A stretch of DNA of 64,000 bases from Rallus limicola (Eukaryota > Chordata > Aves > Gruiformes > Rallidae), in the NCBI GenBank assembly GCA_022605955.1, contig JAKCOZ010000007.1, positions 15,971,001 through 16,035,000 on the forward strand. Direction: 5' to 3'. A program made the position numbers and the translations under genes. Below, one piece after another: positions 1-13,600 of this stretch. The number at the start of each line of letters is the position of its first letter. Positions within the stretch are counted from its first letter, which is position 1. The notes beneath the pieces were generated by a model. It did not search any database. It saw only the letters and a program-made list of their open reading frames with translations, and was not told the DNA's origin.

Positions 1-3000
1 ACATTTAAGTAAACACACAGGAACACATACACACGTGCGTACGTACGCACACCAAGCTGCTCACAGGAGGCCAAATTCATTCCTTCTAGAATTCCAGTTA
101 AGTCACTGAAGTTACACCAGAGATTAATTTTGTTGAATGTTGAATAGACGTTCAATTCCATTTTTAGAATAACAGCACATTTATTAAGGTTTTTGGCTGA
201 AGTTTTAAAGTTACGCTAATGTAAACAAGAACATTTTGTTTGCAATTTGCCACATCTATTACAGCTTTACTAGGACTCCAATTAGAACCTTAAGGTTCAT
301 TTGGTACACACACATCTGGTACTGATTTAAAATGACTTTCCTTTTTCATCTAAGGACAGAAAATGACCTAAGTAGCCTTTTTACCCAGTTTGAACCAGCA
401 TTCTGTCTGAAAGCCAGAGACTCGACCATTTAGCACACTGAACCCTCTTCCCTGGGGGCTGTTTTTCTCCCCTTTGCAGTAAAAATGTGTGCAAAGGGCA
501 AAGATGTACATAAATAAGCTATAAAAATGGGATGCACAGAAGTACAGTACTGACTAAGGAGAAAACAGCGTTTGTGATTGTAAGAAAAGAACTAGAAAAG
601 TCACCAAAAATATCACTGTGTTGTGTTTGAGGAGAGACTACCCCAACATGCTATTGCTACAGCTGCTTTCCATTCATTGGAATCTTAATCTGAACAGTTT
701 CAGAAAATGTTTACAGAGAAAAATTAAGGAAAACTCACAGTCCCTGCTTCTGATCCTGTGTAATTACTGTACCCAATTCAGAATTTGAGAAGAAACCCTG
801 ACAGAGTCTACCACGACAACTAAAGTCCCTTAAATTTCTAGACTACTGTTTGCAAATGGCCCTTGTACGCTCAGAAATTAATGGGAATGGTTACTGCACG
901 TGATGCAAAAGCACAAATGTCTTCAGATGGTAAAATGGGAGTGTAAGTACACTGGTATCTGCTTTAATCCAATAAATTGCAATATTATCATAGTAAGAGC
1001 ATTAGAGTGATCAATTTTAAGTATAATTCCCCCCCTCCAGCTTCAAAAAGGCATCCACCATAAGCCAGTTCATAATGTTTCCTTTTCTGTCATTCAAATC
1101 ATATTTTCTCAAACAACATTTTCCTAGTTTCCTCACAGTTCAAAAAACATATGTAGTTCTTGCAAAAACCTTTTCAAGCTGCATTCTAATATGTCAGGTT
1201 ATCAGTTGGGTTTTTTTGCAAAGGCTTGGACACACATATACTGCCCTTAGGTCGTCACTGTACTCAGTTTCACTACCTTTATTTATTCTGTGGTCAATCT
1301 TCAGGAACAAACAAGAATTCTATGCATTTCAGAAGAAGCTGGCTCAGGTCATAGAAACAAAGGAGATTTCATTTTGGCATGAAAACATGAAGTTATTCTT
1401 CTTTCTCAATAGCTGCATTATGTTCTACTTTCTGATTCATTTATATTTACTATTTAAATAGTAAAAGGAGTTCCAATTCAGGAAACATAATTTGGAAACA
1501 TAATTCTATTTAAATTCCAGAATAAGCATTAGCTTCCAAAACATAAAAGCCAGAAGCTTTATGATAATTGAATCCTTTTCAGCAAGTATAATTCATCAAT
1601 AAAGTATTCTTCTAATGATGTTATTGTTTCTTTATTTAACTATTTTTTAATTTCTGAAGCTTCTTCAATGCCAAATTCCAAATGCTACATTAATCATTTG
1701 TATTTTTAGAGTCCAATTTTCCTACTAGAGATGTAGGTTTCATAACAGTTACTAATGCTCTGGATCTGAAAAATTAGGCATTTAAAATACAGACTATCTA
1801 GTCAGTTAAGATGTCTTGTAATCATTACTTTGTACTATTAGATCCCTAATGGAATAAAGAATGAGTTTAAATTTATTCTAGAAAATAGGATTGCCAATTT
1901 TTTTAAAATAGCGGCTATCTTTTATTCTTTTTGTACAGTGCTAGATTAGAATGGGCCTGGGCCTGGAGCTTTAACAATGTGCTTAATAGATGATAATGAA
2001 TAGGCAAAATGAGTCAAAGAGCAACAAAGATATGCCAACCCAAACTTTTGGAATAATTGGCTCAAAAATCTAGTTGTGGCCATTTTTTCATGGATGTGTC
2101 ATGTGGATTCCATAACACATCATTCTGCTGTGTTCCAACTTAAATTAAGGACAACAGAGATAAGGAAAATACATTTTGTTCTGCTGTTCCAGTGCAGGAC
2201 TTATTCAATTATTGCTTTCAACCACGAATAGGAAAGCCAAGTTAAAACTGGAGCTTTTAGGGTTTTATGCACTTCTCTTAAACTGAATTCTATGGAAAGA
2301 CTTCAATCTTCTCCTGTATTGCTAACATGTCGAGTTCAAAGGATATTTGCATTTTATAGTCTTTTAGGTTTATCTCCATTATATGGTTTTGGACCATCAT
2401 TAATGAAGTCAAGTTTTCTGCTTTGTAAGCAGAGCAAATATTATGGATGGAAAAACTGCACCACTTCAACAGCCATAAATTAAGGTTCATTATGAAAAAT
2501 GGTGGAGAAAACCAAGCACAAGATCTTGCTTGGTATCGTCACTAGAGAGATGCAAGATTAACTAGTAACAAACTCTGGAGAAGTCCAGGTCTCTGCCTTT
2601 CACCATCGCAGGAACATTTGGATCCACAGTCCCACAGGGAAGCAAGATGGGTCCATGATACAGATCAAACTACTTGGACCACTCCAGAAGTATGTGTTTG
2701 GGAGTGCAGATTTCAACGTGGGGAGTGATTCCGGACAGGTATGTGGGGCAAGGAGGAAAAGCATCAAAACCTTTTGCTTGTAAACTTAACTAAAAGCATA
2801 GTGAGTATTGTTTTCCAAGTCAAAAGTGAACACTCATCATCATGGTCCCAAAAGGAAATGTTTGACTATGAGAGAACTGCTGGGAAGGTCTAACCAACCT
2901 GTCAGTTCAAGAATGTAACCTTGGCCTTTGCTGGACATACTAAAAAAGGCAGAGGAAGAGACAGCACAACAAAATAACCCTAATGTACCAGTCCAAGTGA

Positions 3001-4233
3001 ATTCTCTGACCCTCATGTTCAGAAAGCTACCTTTCCTTCAGCTAAACTTTCCAAATGCTGACCTTATTCAGCAGTGGATACTGGAGACAATAAGCATTTG
3101 CTTTTGTTAGTCACTGAGCACCAAATCTTGATTCTTCTTACACTGTTACCTTTAACGGGGATGTACACCATCCAGTTATCTGCAAAGAAAAGCTTTTTTT
3201 TCCCAAGTCCGAATGATTTCATCTCCCCCAAAATTACAGCAATATTCTCCTTTTAATTCTTAACCTTATTAACTATATTGTTTAATAACAATATGCCTGG
3301 TGTGAATGAATGAGATGCAGTTCTGTCCCAGTATTTTTCCTCTCCCTGTGCTGACATCAACCCCCAACCATGCTTCCTGCAGCCAATATAACTCTCACTC
3401 AGCACATCCTTTCTCTCCACGTCTGTTTCTTTCTTAACGTTCCCATTTGTTTATCCAACCAGTCCATTTTGTTATCAGATAGTAAAAATGCAGCCAATAA
3501 CAGAAAAGCAATAGTATGCTAGTGAGGATGAAGGGTATTTGCCAAGTGTCACCACCATAAACTCATGAACACAATGAGCTTCACCCAGAGTTGCCCACTT
3601 TTAAATCAGACCTGACTGACTAGGAAGGATTTCTGCAAAGGTTCAGATCCAGCTCTGTCAATCTTATTGCAGAACTGAGGCCTTTCCTTGGAGGATGCAT
3701 GTATGCTGTGCAAGAGGATACCCCAGAACACTGTTGATTTTCCAGGGTCCACCATAGATCAATTTGCATCAACACTTCTGTAATACCTTTCATAAAGCCA
3801 GATGGGTCAGGAGAAGGTGTGAGCCCAGCTCTCCTTCTGGCATCATGGAGCAGGGGAGCATTTGCAACTGGGAGTTTGGGTATGCATCAGGTTCCTGTGT
3901 ACAGGCATGATTTCTGGCAGCAAGGTCATCCCACACCACACTGTCATAGACAGGGCAACACTGTCATAAAATCCCAGACCCCCCAATTTCAACAGCCCTA
4001 AATATAATCCTAAAGCTTGTGACATGCTCCAAAACTAAAAAACTCTTTTAGTGGTTTCATGCAGAAGAAAAAAAAAAGCGATAGTCTCCTTATCTTATTC
4101 CCTTAAATCATATTCCTGAGATGGCATGTATTCAAGTTTCATCCAGCAAACAAAAGAAGCTGCCTACAGTGTTTAGATGACCCTGATAACACTTTCATGA
4201 AACAAAGCCTTTGAGCTACAGCACATTTTGTAC
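1..4233 (-). other. TOX: TOX intron (partial), downstream of the HMG-box exon
   Basis: This is the 5' part (minus strand) of the intron after the HMG-box exon. It opens with the donor gtacaa. No TOX exon continuing the HMG box (expected to begin VYKKKTEA) is visible on the minus strand, so the intron extends beyond the window. The DNA is AT-rich and unique. Positions 1-60 contain short CA/GTAC runs, and 3181-3205 is T-rich. An open frame at 1075-1461 (+) has no recognisable domain and is judged to be chance. Confidence 0.85.
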
Positions 4234-4464
4234 CTGTTTTTGTTCTTCTCCTAAGCCGTCCCACATTGAAGCTACAATTTTAGAGACTTCACCAAAAGTA
4301 GCATTGGGGTTTTGGCCCTTGATGGCTGCTTGAGTGTCTCGAAAGAATAATGCATAAGCAGACACAGGCTTCTGTGGCTCATTTGGGTCCTTCTTCTTCT
4401 TCTTCTTGGGAGTTTTAGGTTTCTTTCCCATATCTGAAGCAGGTCTCTTCTCTCCACCATTGAC
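4234..4464 (-). CDS. TOX: TOX internal coding exon (probably exon 5): nuclear localisation signal and first part of the HMG box
   Basis: TOX is a nuclear DNA-binding HMG-box protein that acts in T-cell development and exhaustion. This 231-nt exon encodes 77 residues, from [11 protein letters not shown] to GLGEEQKQ. Residues 14-25 are a lysine-rich nuclear localisation stretch that includes six consecutive AAG codons (4390-4407). The HMG box starts near residue 26 ([18 protein letters not shown]). Helix 1 carries the Tyr37 and Phe40-Phe41 core, and helix 2 carries Trp68 (ASMWDGL). The box is cut by the splice donor at its second helix, and the remainder must lie in the next exon, outside the window. 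The acceptor is a T-rich tract ending in ttacag just above 4464. The donor after CAG is gtacaa at 4233 downward. Both ends are phase 0. The TOX2/3/4 boxes are very similar, so identity as TOX rests on the two upstream exons, which join in frame. Confidence 0.97.
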
Positions 4465-7400
4465 CTGTAACACAAAATTAGAAAACTACAATTTAAAAAG
4501 CCAATTAAAGTCAGTCCATCCATCCTTACAGCTTCTAAGATTTTGCTTGCAAAAATGGAATTTTAGTTGACATCTTTGGTAATCCAAATATTGACACTGT
4601 GTCACATGAATAAATTTCATTATAAGTATTTCAGACTAGCAATTTTTTTTCCTCAAAGTGCTTTATATTTTGCTTTCATATAATTGTTATAATCTCACTT
4701 ATAGATAATCTGGTCATTTTTTCACCTTTTCTAGGTTCTATTGCTAATGGCTATAACATGCATATAATGAGGAAATTTAAATTAAATTAGTTTCATTATA
4801 TCCTGACTACCATTTCAACCACAAGAATCACCTGCAGACAGCAAGGACACTGTCACATCTACCTTTCCCTTATCCTCACCCTTTCTCAGAACTACCCCAG
4901 ACCAGTGTTCAAATCAATTTCTACTGCAACTGGTGGTACACCTTTTGGGGAAATTGAAGAGAATTTTATTGTGAATGATATTATTCAGGTTAGAGACAAC
5001 CCTTCTAATTTAAAACTGAAGGAAAAAAGCTTTCCCAGCACAGACAGTTTTGAGCCCATTAGAGGATCAGTTCTCATCTACCTGGATTTAGCTGTATAGT
5101 TCTTTCCTGTGCCCATGTAAAAGCAAATTCATGGTGGTTTGAGAAAAGGGGTGAAAGAAGAATGAAACATGGAGAAAAGTGCATGTGCATTAGTTGTGTA
5201 CCACCTGAAAAAAACCCACACATAAGCATTTGTGCAAATTCATTAAATACAACTATTTGCTACTTTTGCAGACTCTGATCACCAAAGCATTCTAATTTCT
5301 TAGGTGACTTGCAAGCACTAAAAGGGGCACTATCCCGATTCTCCAACATATTTAATCTCCATGGCAAAGTAGCTTCTCTTGATATAGTCACTCAATTCAC
5401 TACACCTTGTATCAATGATGTGCAATTTTACCAGAGGGTTTTCTCTCATGATTGCATGGACAGAGTACTTGCATCCTAAGTGTTTGGAAGTATGAGAAGA
5501 TCAAGAGCATAAAAGGTATGCTCTAAGCTAAGAATCTACTAGGTATGACTTTTATCACACCCTTCTACTATTATTTTTTAATAATGCATTTCAAGTGACA
5601 GAGGAGAACACAGGTGTTGAAATCAGCAGAACTGTATGAGGAAAATGGCTGGAAAATCTCATTTTGAGAAAAAAAACTTCTTTATTTTCCTGTATACATC
5701 ACTGTGTGGTGTCCAACAGGGACCAGGTGACTACAGTTAATGACCTGGATCTCTGTGGTTTACTAAGCACAGCAAGAAAGCAATGACCACAATTTGAAAA
5801 TGAAGTCGCTTGTTTCCTGAGCATTTTGTTGCAATAGATGCAACTTTAGCACAAGGGGAATGGGCATACTTAACTTGGCAGTATTTTTGAAAATATGGAA
5901 AAACAGAAGCAGTGTATTACCCATTATTAAGCTATCTAACTTTTAGCCTCTTGCTATTATTTCATTCTACAAAGCTACCAGCTAAGTGGTAATTAAGTAT
6001 TCCAGTTATTTTGGCAATATTGGTCTAAACTCTTCACACAGTTCTGTGCAAACTTCATGAGCAAAGGGGCTTGACAATAACTTTTAATATAGTCAAAATG
6101 TTACCTCTTATTTGCTAAAGTTTTCTTCTTTTCAGAGTATTTTTGGACCAATGAGATTTAAAGGACTCTCTCTGTGTTAGGATATCTCATTACTTAACCA
6201 TCCTTAAACAAGGTGATATGTTGCAGAAACTTGTGTAAGAAGTCTTCTGGTAAGCTGTTGTGACAACAGTTTCACCATCTTATTCTCCAACCTGAATGAT
6301 CAAGAGACTTCAAAACCCCACTGTTAAAAAGAGAGTACTCACAGGGGAAATTCTGTTTGTCTTATATGAAAATAATGAAATAAAAAGAATAAGAGAATTC
6401 CAGTACTAATAACCTTGCAAATGGTTGAGATGATGGCCTACCTTATGCTCCCATCAGTCTATCAGTTTCATAGACTCCACTTCTAACCACCAAAGCAGAG
6501 ACAGATGGGAAATAAAATAAAACCCATATATATTCTGCTAGGCATAGACTTGTGCCTCAAAATCCCTGGAGGTGTAGTTAGCTCATGGTAATCCACCTCC
6601 TGTCATGGCTTATTGCTTAATTATGGTGATGTATTTAACTTATTTATCACAAGAAAGCAATAATCTTTCACTTTAAAAAAGTGTACATTAACCATGTTGC
6701 ACACATAATAGATCACAAGAATATCCAGTGTAGGATTTAAAACTATCAAGTAAGGCACATCGTTGATATCTAAGTGTCCCTTGAGAAGCTGGAAAATGTC
6801 TATAAGCATATTTAAAATAAACTGCAACAGTACCAAAGTCTTTAATGGAGCTAGGAGAGCTGTTTTATGCACACTATCTTGCAGTAATCGCTGTAGTTTA
6901 AAATAGATTTTAATCAAGCACCATCTGCATAATAGGCTGAACAGACAACATAGAATTCCACTTATAACTCTTATCATATAAAGTAAATATTGTAAAACCT
7001 CTATCGCATAAAGAGAATATGCTGCAGCAGTTCTTTAGTAATCGTGTTTCTGTTAGTTAATTCTTGCTACTTGCAGTCCTCTCACTATCTTCTCTCTAAA
7101 ATACATTATTTGAAATTCTCTCATAAGTGATATTCAGATGAGCAAGGAAGAAAAACCGGTTACCCATCTATGAAGAAATACATATTTGCAAACTAGTAAT
7201 GCTTCCAGAAGCTCACAATTATGCTTGGCAATAACCGAATACATGTTTAACGATCCAGTGGTATGAATTACATAAATATAATATTCAAACTTTGAGGTGG
7301 TCATAATAAAGCATGTGGTAAGTAGATACTTTGTTTAGAATGCTTTTATAGTTAGTTACAACTATTGATTTTTACATTCTCCTTTTTTTCTTCTTCTAAC

Positions 7401-10400
7401 CATAGTCTCACATATTAGGCTCAGAATTAAGGAGACTAAGGGATGTACCTCATTTTCAGAAACAATATCCTTGTTCTGAGATCAAGATGATGAAATATGA
7501 AACATTTCCTATTTCTTTGGACCTATCAACTTTCTGACTGTATATCCATTATCTTATAAATTATGCTACTGTAGTTCTTGATCTTATGGTCAAGCAACCT
7601 CCACTGTCTGGCTTTTAGAGCAACAGTGTGTAGGGCCACAAAGGGAGCCCTCTGTAATACAGCTTCTTTCCTTTTTCTGTCCAAGGGAATATATGATGTT
7701 GAAAATAAAAAATGAATATATGAAAGGGCTTTTATGAGAGTGAGCATTGCTAAAAAATATTTAACAGCTGCTGCCATTACTTCTGTGTATGTTGGGTAAG
7801 GCTTGCAACAATTTGAATATTTACCATAGAAATATCATCCAATAAGCTCAGTACATGAACAATTACATCAGTTTGTAAAGCTTCCTTATTACCAGCATTT
7901 GGAATATGAACATTAAGCTGAAATGGTCATTTCCTTTGTGTATGGAAATCAGCGGTTCACTAGGGATACAATTACATTTCTAGTCCAAATGTATATAAGA
8001 TACAGATTTGCTCATACCTTCTGCAAACCTCTTTCTATAAATTCATGCAAACATGAACAGGACACTGAGGTTTTTTTCTCTAGATGGAAATAAGTACAGT
8101 TAGGGATTTCTCTACCAAATCTGCTATCAAAGGACCAGAAGCTTCTCTTTTGCATGTAAAGCTGAGTGTTCAGCTGGTATAAACCAGGGGAGGTCATCTG
8201 ACAGTAAGGTGATTTTCCATTTGAAAATGTGATTTGTCTTTTTGATCAATGTTGGTGCCTGGGCAAACATCTTCTCCTGCTGGTTAAATAGGGAGAACGT
8301 CACTGTTGCTGTTAAGGATACAGTGAATTCAGTTCTTTTTTACCCAGTCTTCATGGCAAGAAGGTTTTACTGATATCATGAAGCTGCTCAAGTGTGGTGA
8401 GCTCCAGCAGCTGCTACATGGCTGCAACACATGCACTTCTACTGACAGACTGAATAATATGCTGCGTCCCTGATCTATCAAGTAATATCCCATATCTACA
8501 TGGCAGTTTATAAAACAAAGAGGAAAGCCCCAAGTTTAGCAAAGCTGTATTCAGGAAAAAGAGATTCTCCCAGGAGACACAACTGCTCTATCTCTTGCTG
8601 TCCTGGTCCACTGCCTTATTACATGGGGAGGAGAACTTTTGGAGTGAGAAGAAGCCTTCAAAACAGCCCAAAGAAAATTGAATACTGCTGTGGCTTGGGA
8701 CATGAATCCCCACAGAAAGCTGGTTTATTCTAAGTATCCATATTCATTCACTGGCAGCTACCAGGAAGAGCAGTGTGACAGAAAGATACACCATGGAGGG
8801 GTTTAAATCATAAACTGCAGAAATACATGAGCTTCTTACACTGATTATTAAAACCCTCTTGTCTTTTACAGAGGGAACTACAGCAGAACCATTGCACCAG
8901 ATCAGGCATGCCAGCCCATGGCCCGTCTTTGATGGTGGCTGACTTCAGGCATTTTCAAAAAGACCTAAGAAATCCAGCAGAAGGCAGGCATGGCATACTC
9001 CGTCACCATTAAGCTTTCATTGTGATCCCTAAAAGTTGGACTAATTAAACCCCTCTATCATTATTAACCAAGTTTAATATCCTTTAAAGCACTTCTTTTG
9101 GCAGAGAAATTATAATTATCAAAGAATTTTAAGGTAATGTATCAACTTCAGCATACTGAAGTAATTTTCTTAATTTTGACTTGTGTATCGTGCCTTTTCT
9201 TCTATTTTTCTGCTTAGAGTGAACATGAAAGAATTTTAAGGAGAGTCTCCCAAAATAACATGGTTTGTTAAAAAACTGAATACTATATAAACTGGCTTTC
9301 ACAAAGAAAGGACCAAATTTTACTCAGTCTGCAGTGCTTAGCATTGAAAACATTAGCTTCAAATGAATACTGTCTGTATGAAACCACAACTGTATGCTTT
9401 TGCTGGCATAAAGTGTCGTAGTGAAAAAGTACATGAAAAATATGGGTTAAATAACTGAAATGTTTGGTAGAAGCAGAAAGGATATCTTAGTCATTTTTGT
9501 TTTCTCCAGAAGTTTTGAGCGTCTTGGGCACTCCCACCAATATATGTAAAAAATATTAGCAAAGCAACAGTAATAGCAAATAAATTATTCTGAAAAAGTA
9601 AAGGCTGCCTGGAATTAGTTTTACATAGATGTATTCCAAAGTCTTCCACAGTAAGGAAGTGCTTATTTAAAATGTATGAATTATTCGGTAATTCTTAAAA
9701 CCTGAATTTCATGAAATCAGGGGAAAGTCCTGAAATAAAACTTTGGATCAGAATTTGTTCAAAATGTAGTAAAACATGTCTCCAATTACATGATTATATT
9801 ATAGCTTAAGGCATGAAAAAATTATAATTTGAAAACAAATCAGACTTACATCTTTTGGACTGGATTATACCTCCTCAGTGACTCACAATATGTTTTCTTC
9901 ACATTCCTTGCAAGCCTGCAACCTTTCCCCACAAGATATGGCCATGGTACAACGCCTTCACTACACTGCAGGACTGCTGTTAGGAGGGCTACTATTTTGT
10001 TGTCACCATAAATTGGAGCTAAAGGGGTTCCCAACTTCAGTATGCTCTACTCCTAGTTTATGGGATGACTTTTTGCTAAGTCCCAATCCTTTTATGTCTC
10101 AGATTTTGTGCCTGCAAAATTAAGATAATATACATGTGTATTTGGGGGTAAGTTTTCAGGATTTTCAGGGGTTTGGGAGGTTTTTGCATGCAAAACCTGC
10201 TATATAAATTGACATTTATCCTTAAAATAAATGTCTTGTTTGTTATTTAAATTACTATTATCTCTTCATGCCTGTACTGACACTAAAATGAAGCTTAAAT
10301 ATGTCATGCTGGAGTGTCAGCACCTCCCAAATACAAATGCATAATGGGTCTTGGAGATTTTCCAGGTAAGTTTTTTAAAGTTCGTAGAGGATCTTTCTGT

Positions 10401-10816
10401 TCTGGTTGCTGTGATGTTCTGTTTACTCATCCTGTGACCAAGCAGCAAAGACTAGCATATTGTACAGACTGTTCATACTTTTTATAGCAGTAACTTGATC
10501 TTTAACTGGGAACAAACATCCCTTCTATGCAAGTGAGAAAACTCAACCTTTATATTAAAGTCCTAAAGGAATGGCTATCCTTTCAGTGCTTTATAAGATT
10601 CCAGCTTGCTCTTACAAAGAGGAATGATGTCATTTACTCAAGCTGCCTGAAGAATTGACTGGAAACTAGAAGTGCTGCATTCATAACCCTTTATTCACTT
10701 CAGTCAAACCCCAACAATATATAACGTATCATCTTAATAACTGTGGCCATTCGATTCAGTTAGCAGGTCCTAAAAATAACCACCATTTACATAGTAATCC
10801 TAGCATCTAAGCCTAC
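4465..10816 (-). other. TOX: TOX intron between the 279-nt and 231-nt exons
   Basis: This complete 6.35-kb intron has a gtaggc donor at its high end and a ttacag acceptor at its low end. I see no CR1 or LTR copy in it. The open frames in it are short or show hydrophobic chance composition. It is AT-rich unique sequence with no recognised functional element. Confidence 0.9.
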
Positions 10817-11095
10817 CTTAGAGCTATCTTCTCCTTCATCTTCATGGACTGAACTGGATGGTGAAGGAGTTGCAGATTTGCTTCCAGGTGGAGAGGGCGA
10901 GTTGTGAGGAACATTGTTTCCACCCATATTCAAACCAAGCTGTGCACTGAGCTGGGACTGGTTAATAGTAGTCAGCTGCCCGTGCTGCATCATTCCTGGC
11001 TGCCTAATATCTGCAGGTTGAACCCTTGGCCTCATGGTTGCCATCTGAGGATGGGAACTATACTGGGCTCCTTCTGTATTCCGTAAATCTTGCAT
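10817..11095 (-). CDS. TOX: TOX internal coding exon (probably exon 4): Gln/Ser/Pro-rich region before the HMG box
   Basis: This 279-nt exon encodes 93 residues, beginning MQDLRNTEGAQYSSHPQM and ending SSSVHEDEGEDSSK. It is the low-complexity region between the N-terminal domain and the HMG box of TOX. It has a Gln-rich middle (TTINQSQLSAQLGLNMGG), then a Ser/Pro-rich segment (NSPSPPGSKSATPSPSSS) and an acidic tail. The acceptor is a strong pyrimidine tract ending in cttgtag immediately above 11095. The donor is AAG followed by gtaggc. Both borders are phase 0, and the reading frame continues into the exon at 4234-4464. The initial ATG is an internal Met codon, not a translation start, because the upstream splice acceptor abuts it. 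Compared with mammalian TOX as I recall it, the segment is one residue shorter in the ADIRQPGMM stretch and carries a few substitutions. Confidence 0.97.
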
Positions 11096-12879
11096 CTACA
11101 AGAGGAAAAAAACTGTATTAAGTATATCACTAATAAAGTGTTCTGTTCCTTTAGACCTCGTGGCCTGGTTGGCTATATAAGGCTTAAAAGAAATGGCAAG
11201 TACTTAAATCAACATGTAAATACTGGAAATAAACAGAGTAAGGATATGATTGACATTTGCATAACACTGACTGTTATAAACTATTCAGGCTCTAGCCTCA
11301 GCCCATGGGAACAGCAAAAAGTAATGAAAGCTTGTCTCTTTATAGGGGGAACAAAAGGGCACTGCTTTCTGTAACTGCGTGTAGAGTATTTCAGAAATGC
11401 TAACAAACAGGGGCAGGTTTCCACTCTGAAGTTCAGAACCAGATCAGAACGTGAATATCCTTAAAATTCAAGACAATTTCCAGATCCTTCTTTTCTTCTT
11501 AAGATTTTTGTGTGTGAGCTGTGAATCAGGAGCTGCAGTTTTCAGAGTCTGAATATCTAGTATTAGGTCCGAATCTATTTTTCCTGGTGCTGCCCAGTGA
11601 CATACTGCAATTCTCAGGATTCAGACGACTGACAAGAAGGATGCATTGACAGACTGATTAAATGATTTCTGAGTTGATTTGCTGCTAAGACATATATGAA
11701 CGGAAAGCTCAGAAGTCGCTAGATTGACAAATGAATCCATTGTGCTATGTGGGTCACCGCTTCTTAGCATTAACGAGACATACTATTTTAATGCAAGCAA
11801 CAAATTCAGTCTCTGCAAGGATAAGAATTAAAAGCACTGGAGGATGAAACTCCTTTCTTGTCCAGAGGTCAAATGCACTATATACACATACTACAGCAGA
11901 TTGCCTGTAACATCTTTTCAGTATACTCATACAGAAGGAAACACGACAAATAGCAGAGAGTATCAGGGAGAAGCTCAGATTTAAGCTAAGGTGTTCTGCA
12001 AGTGATTTAAAATTGAAGTGTCAATTCAGAGCTCAAATGAAATAGATACAGTTGTCTTTCTGTGCCTCAGACAAACATGCCATACGTATCGAGAGGAATC
12101 TGACAGGAACTACCATTGTGTAAGTTCCATTATGATAAAGACGTGTGTTAATGGTTCAATATATTAACATAACCACATTTATTCTACTGACAGTCTTTGT
12201 TAGGCTTGTCATCTGAATTGTCTAAAGATCACTCTGATTTTTATTTTTTTTTTTAAACTCTTCACAGCTCATAATGTCTGTAACCTCTCTCTCTCATATA
12301 CACTCTCCTGTATATCACAGCAATCTGTAAGATACCTTTCAACCAGTAATGCACAGAAAAAGAAAAGATAAACTTTTAACTTCACCTTTTCTCTTATTAT
12401 TGATAGTATAAAAAATAACCAATTTTAGGGAGATACTTTATGAGCTTGGACATTGATCCTTGTAAAGCTGACTGGTTGGCAGTAAATCAAACTAATATTA
12501 CCATTAGTTATGGCATACTTACCATTTTACATGCATGTCTGTCTCTGAAAAAGTACTTGAAATGGCTTCTGACAATGTTACATCACAATTATACTTGTAT
12601 TTATATTGCTTTAGAAGTTAAAAGTTTTTGGTAAAAAGGGGTTATTGATACAAACATATTCCTGTCCATTTAATGACACCTAAAACACCGGAGGAGAGGA
12701 GCAGACAGCTCAGTGTATGAAATCAATTGAAGGCTGAAATTTGAATCCTGGCAAACATTTACATTTTTAAAGATTGTTACTGACTTCTTGATCCCTTTCC
12801 TTCAGTACCATCCTCACCAAACATGCTAGCCTTGAAAGCTATCATTATCTCTGCCTCTAGCAGACAACCCATATCAAAA

Positions 12880-13190
12880 CAGCTGTGCCCATGAAGCTGT
12901 AACCACTGCTTGTCCATTTCACTCCCAATCCAGCTGTTGGAATGAGCCACAGCTGGGCAACAGGGAGTGGGACCATGAGCTACCTCAGGCCCTCTTGGCT
13001 ATCATGGCTCACCAGCTGCCACACAGGGCAAATGGGCAGGGGATGGAAACTGGGATGCCCACCAGCCTGCAGAGGCTGAGCCCACGCTGCCCTGCTTGCA
13101 AACACCTCAAGTTTTCATGAGACAGCCCCTTGCAGTGCTGGCTTGGAGCCAGGAATAAACCCCCCCACAGAAGGCTGGAAAGGCAAGGCT
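12880..13190. other. Isolated GC-rich block, unidentified
   Basis: This stretch has noticeably higher GC content than its AT-rich flanks. It contains repeated CAGCTG-type words, a C7 run near 13160 and an AATAAA just before it. No CR1 or LTR hallmark, coding frame or splice context was recognised. It could be an old LTR or other repeat remnant, or a local unique GC-rich patch. Confidence 0.35.
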
Positions 13191-13600
13191 GCTTTTTAAT
13201 AAGAATGCAGACCTAATAATTTTATGAACTCTGGAATGGAAACAAGCACTATTTGAAACTCCTAACAACTCTTTGAATAAATTTGCAAGGCATCTACCTC
13301 AGTGAAAGCAGGGTAAAGGTTGTAATTTTAATTACTTTTTCCCAAGTAAAATATAATACACTTGTTATTATTCAAACAATGTCTCCTTTATTAAAATCTC
13401 TTTATATGAGCTTCAAATTATTAGAGATACTGTGCAACATTCTGTGTTTGTCATCTTTAAATAACATATATTTTTTAACAGTCTGTATTCTCTTTTATCT
13501 CCAGTGCCAAGCATACACTGTGTTTTCATGCAACATGACACCAACTGGACATATCCCCATAGAAACTACGTATGGGGAGAGAGAGATATCTCTGTGTATC

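Noticed and set aside
1075..1461. 128-codon plus-strand open frame
   Set aside because: It is rich in Phe, Leu and Ile as expected from AT-rich DNA read by chance. It has no domain or splice context and lies antisense within a TOX intron.
1..4233. Next TOX exon completing the HMG box
   Set aside because: I looked on the minus strand for the expected continuation and saw none, so it must lie outside the window.
6621..6977. 118-codon minus-strand open frame
   Set aside because: Hydrophobic chance composition and no recognised family. It does not read as a TOX exon.
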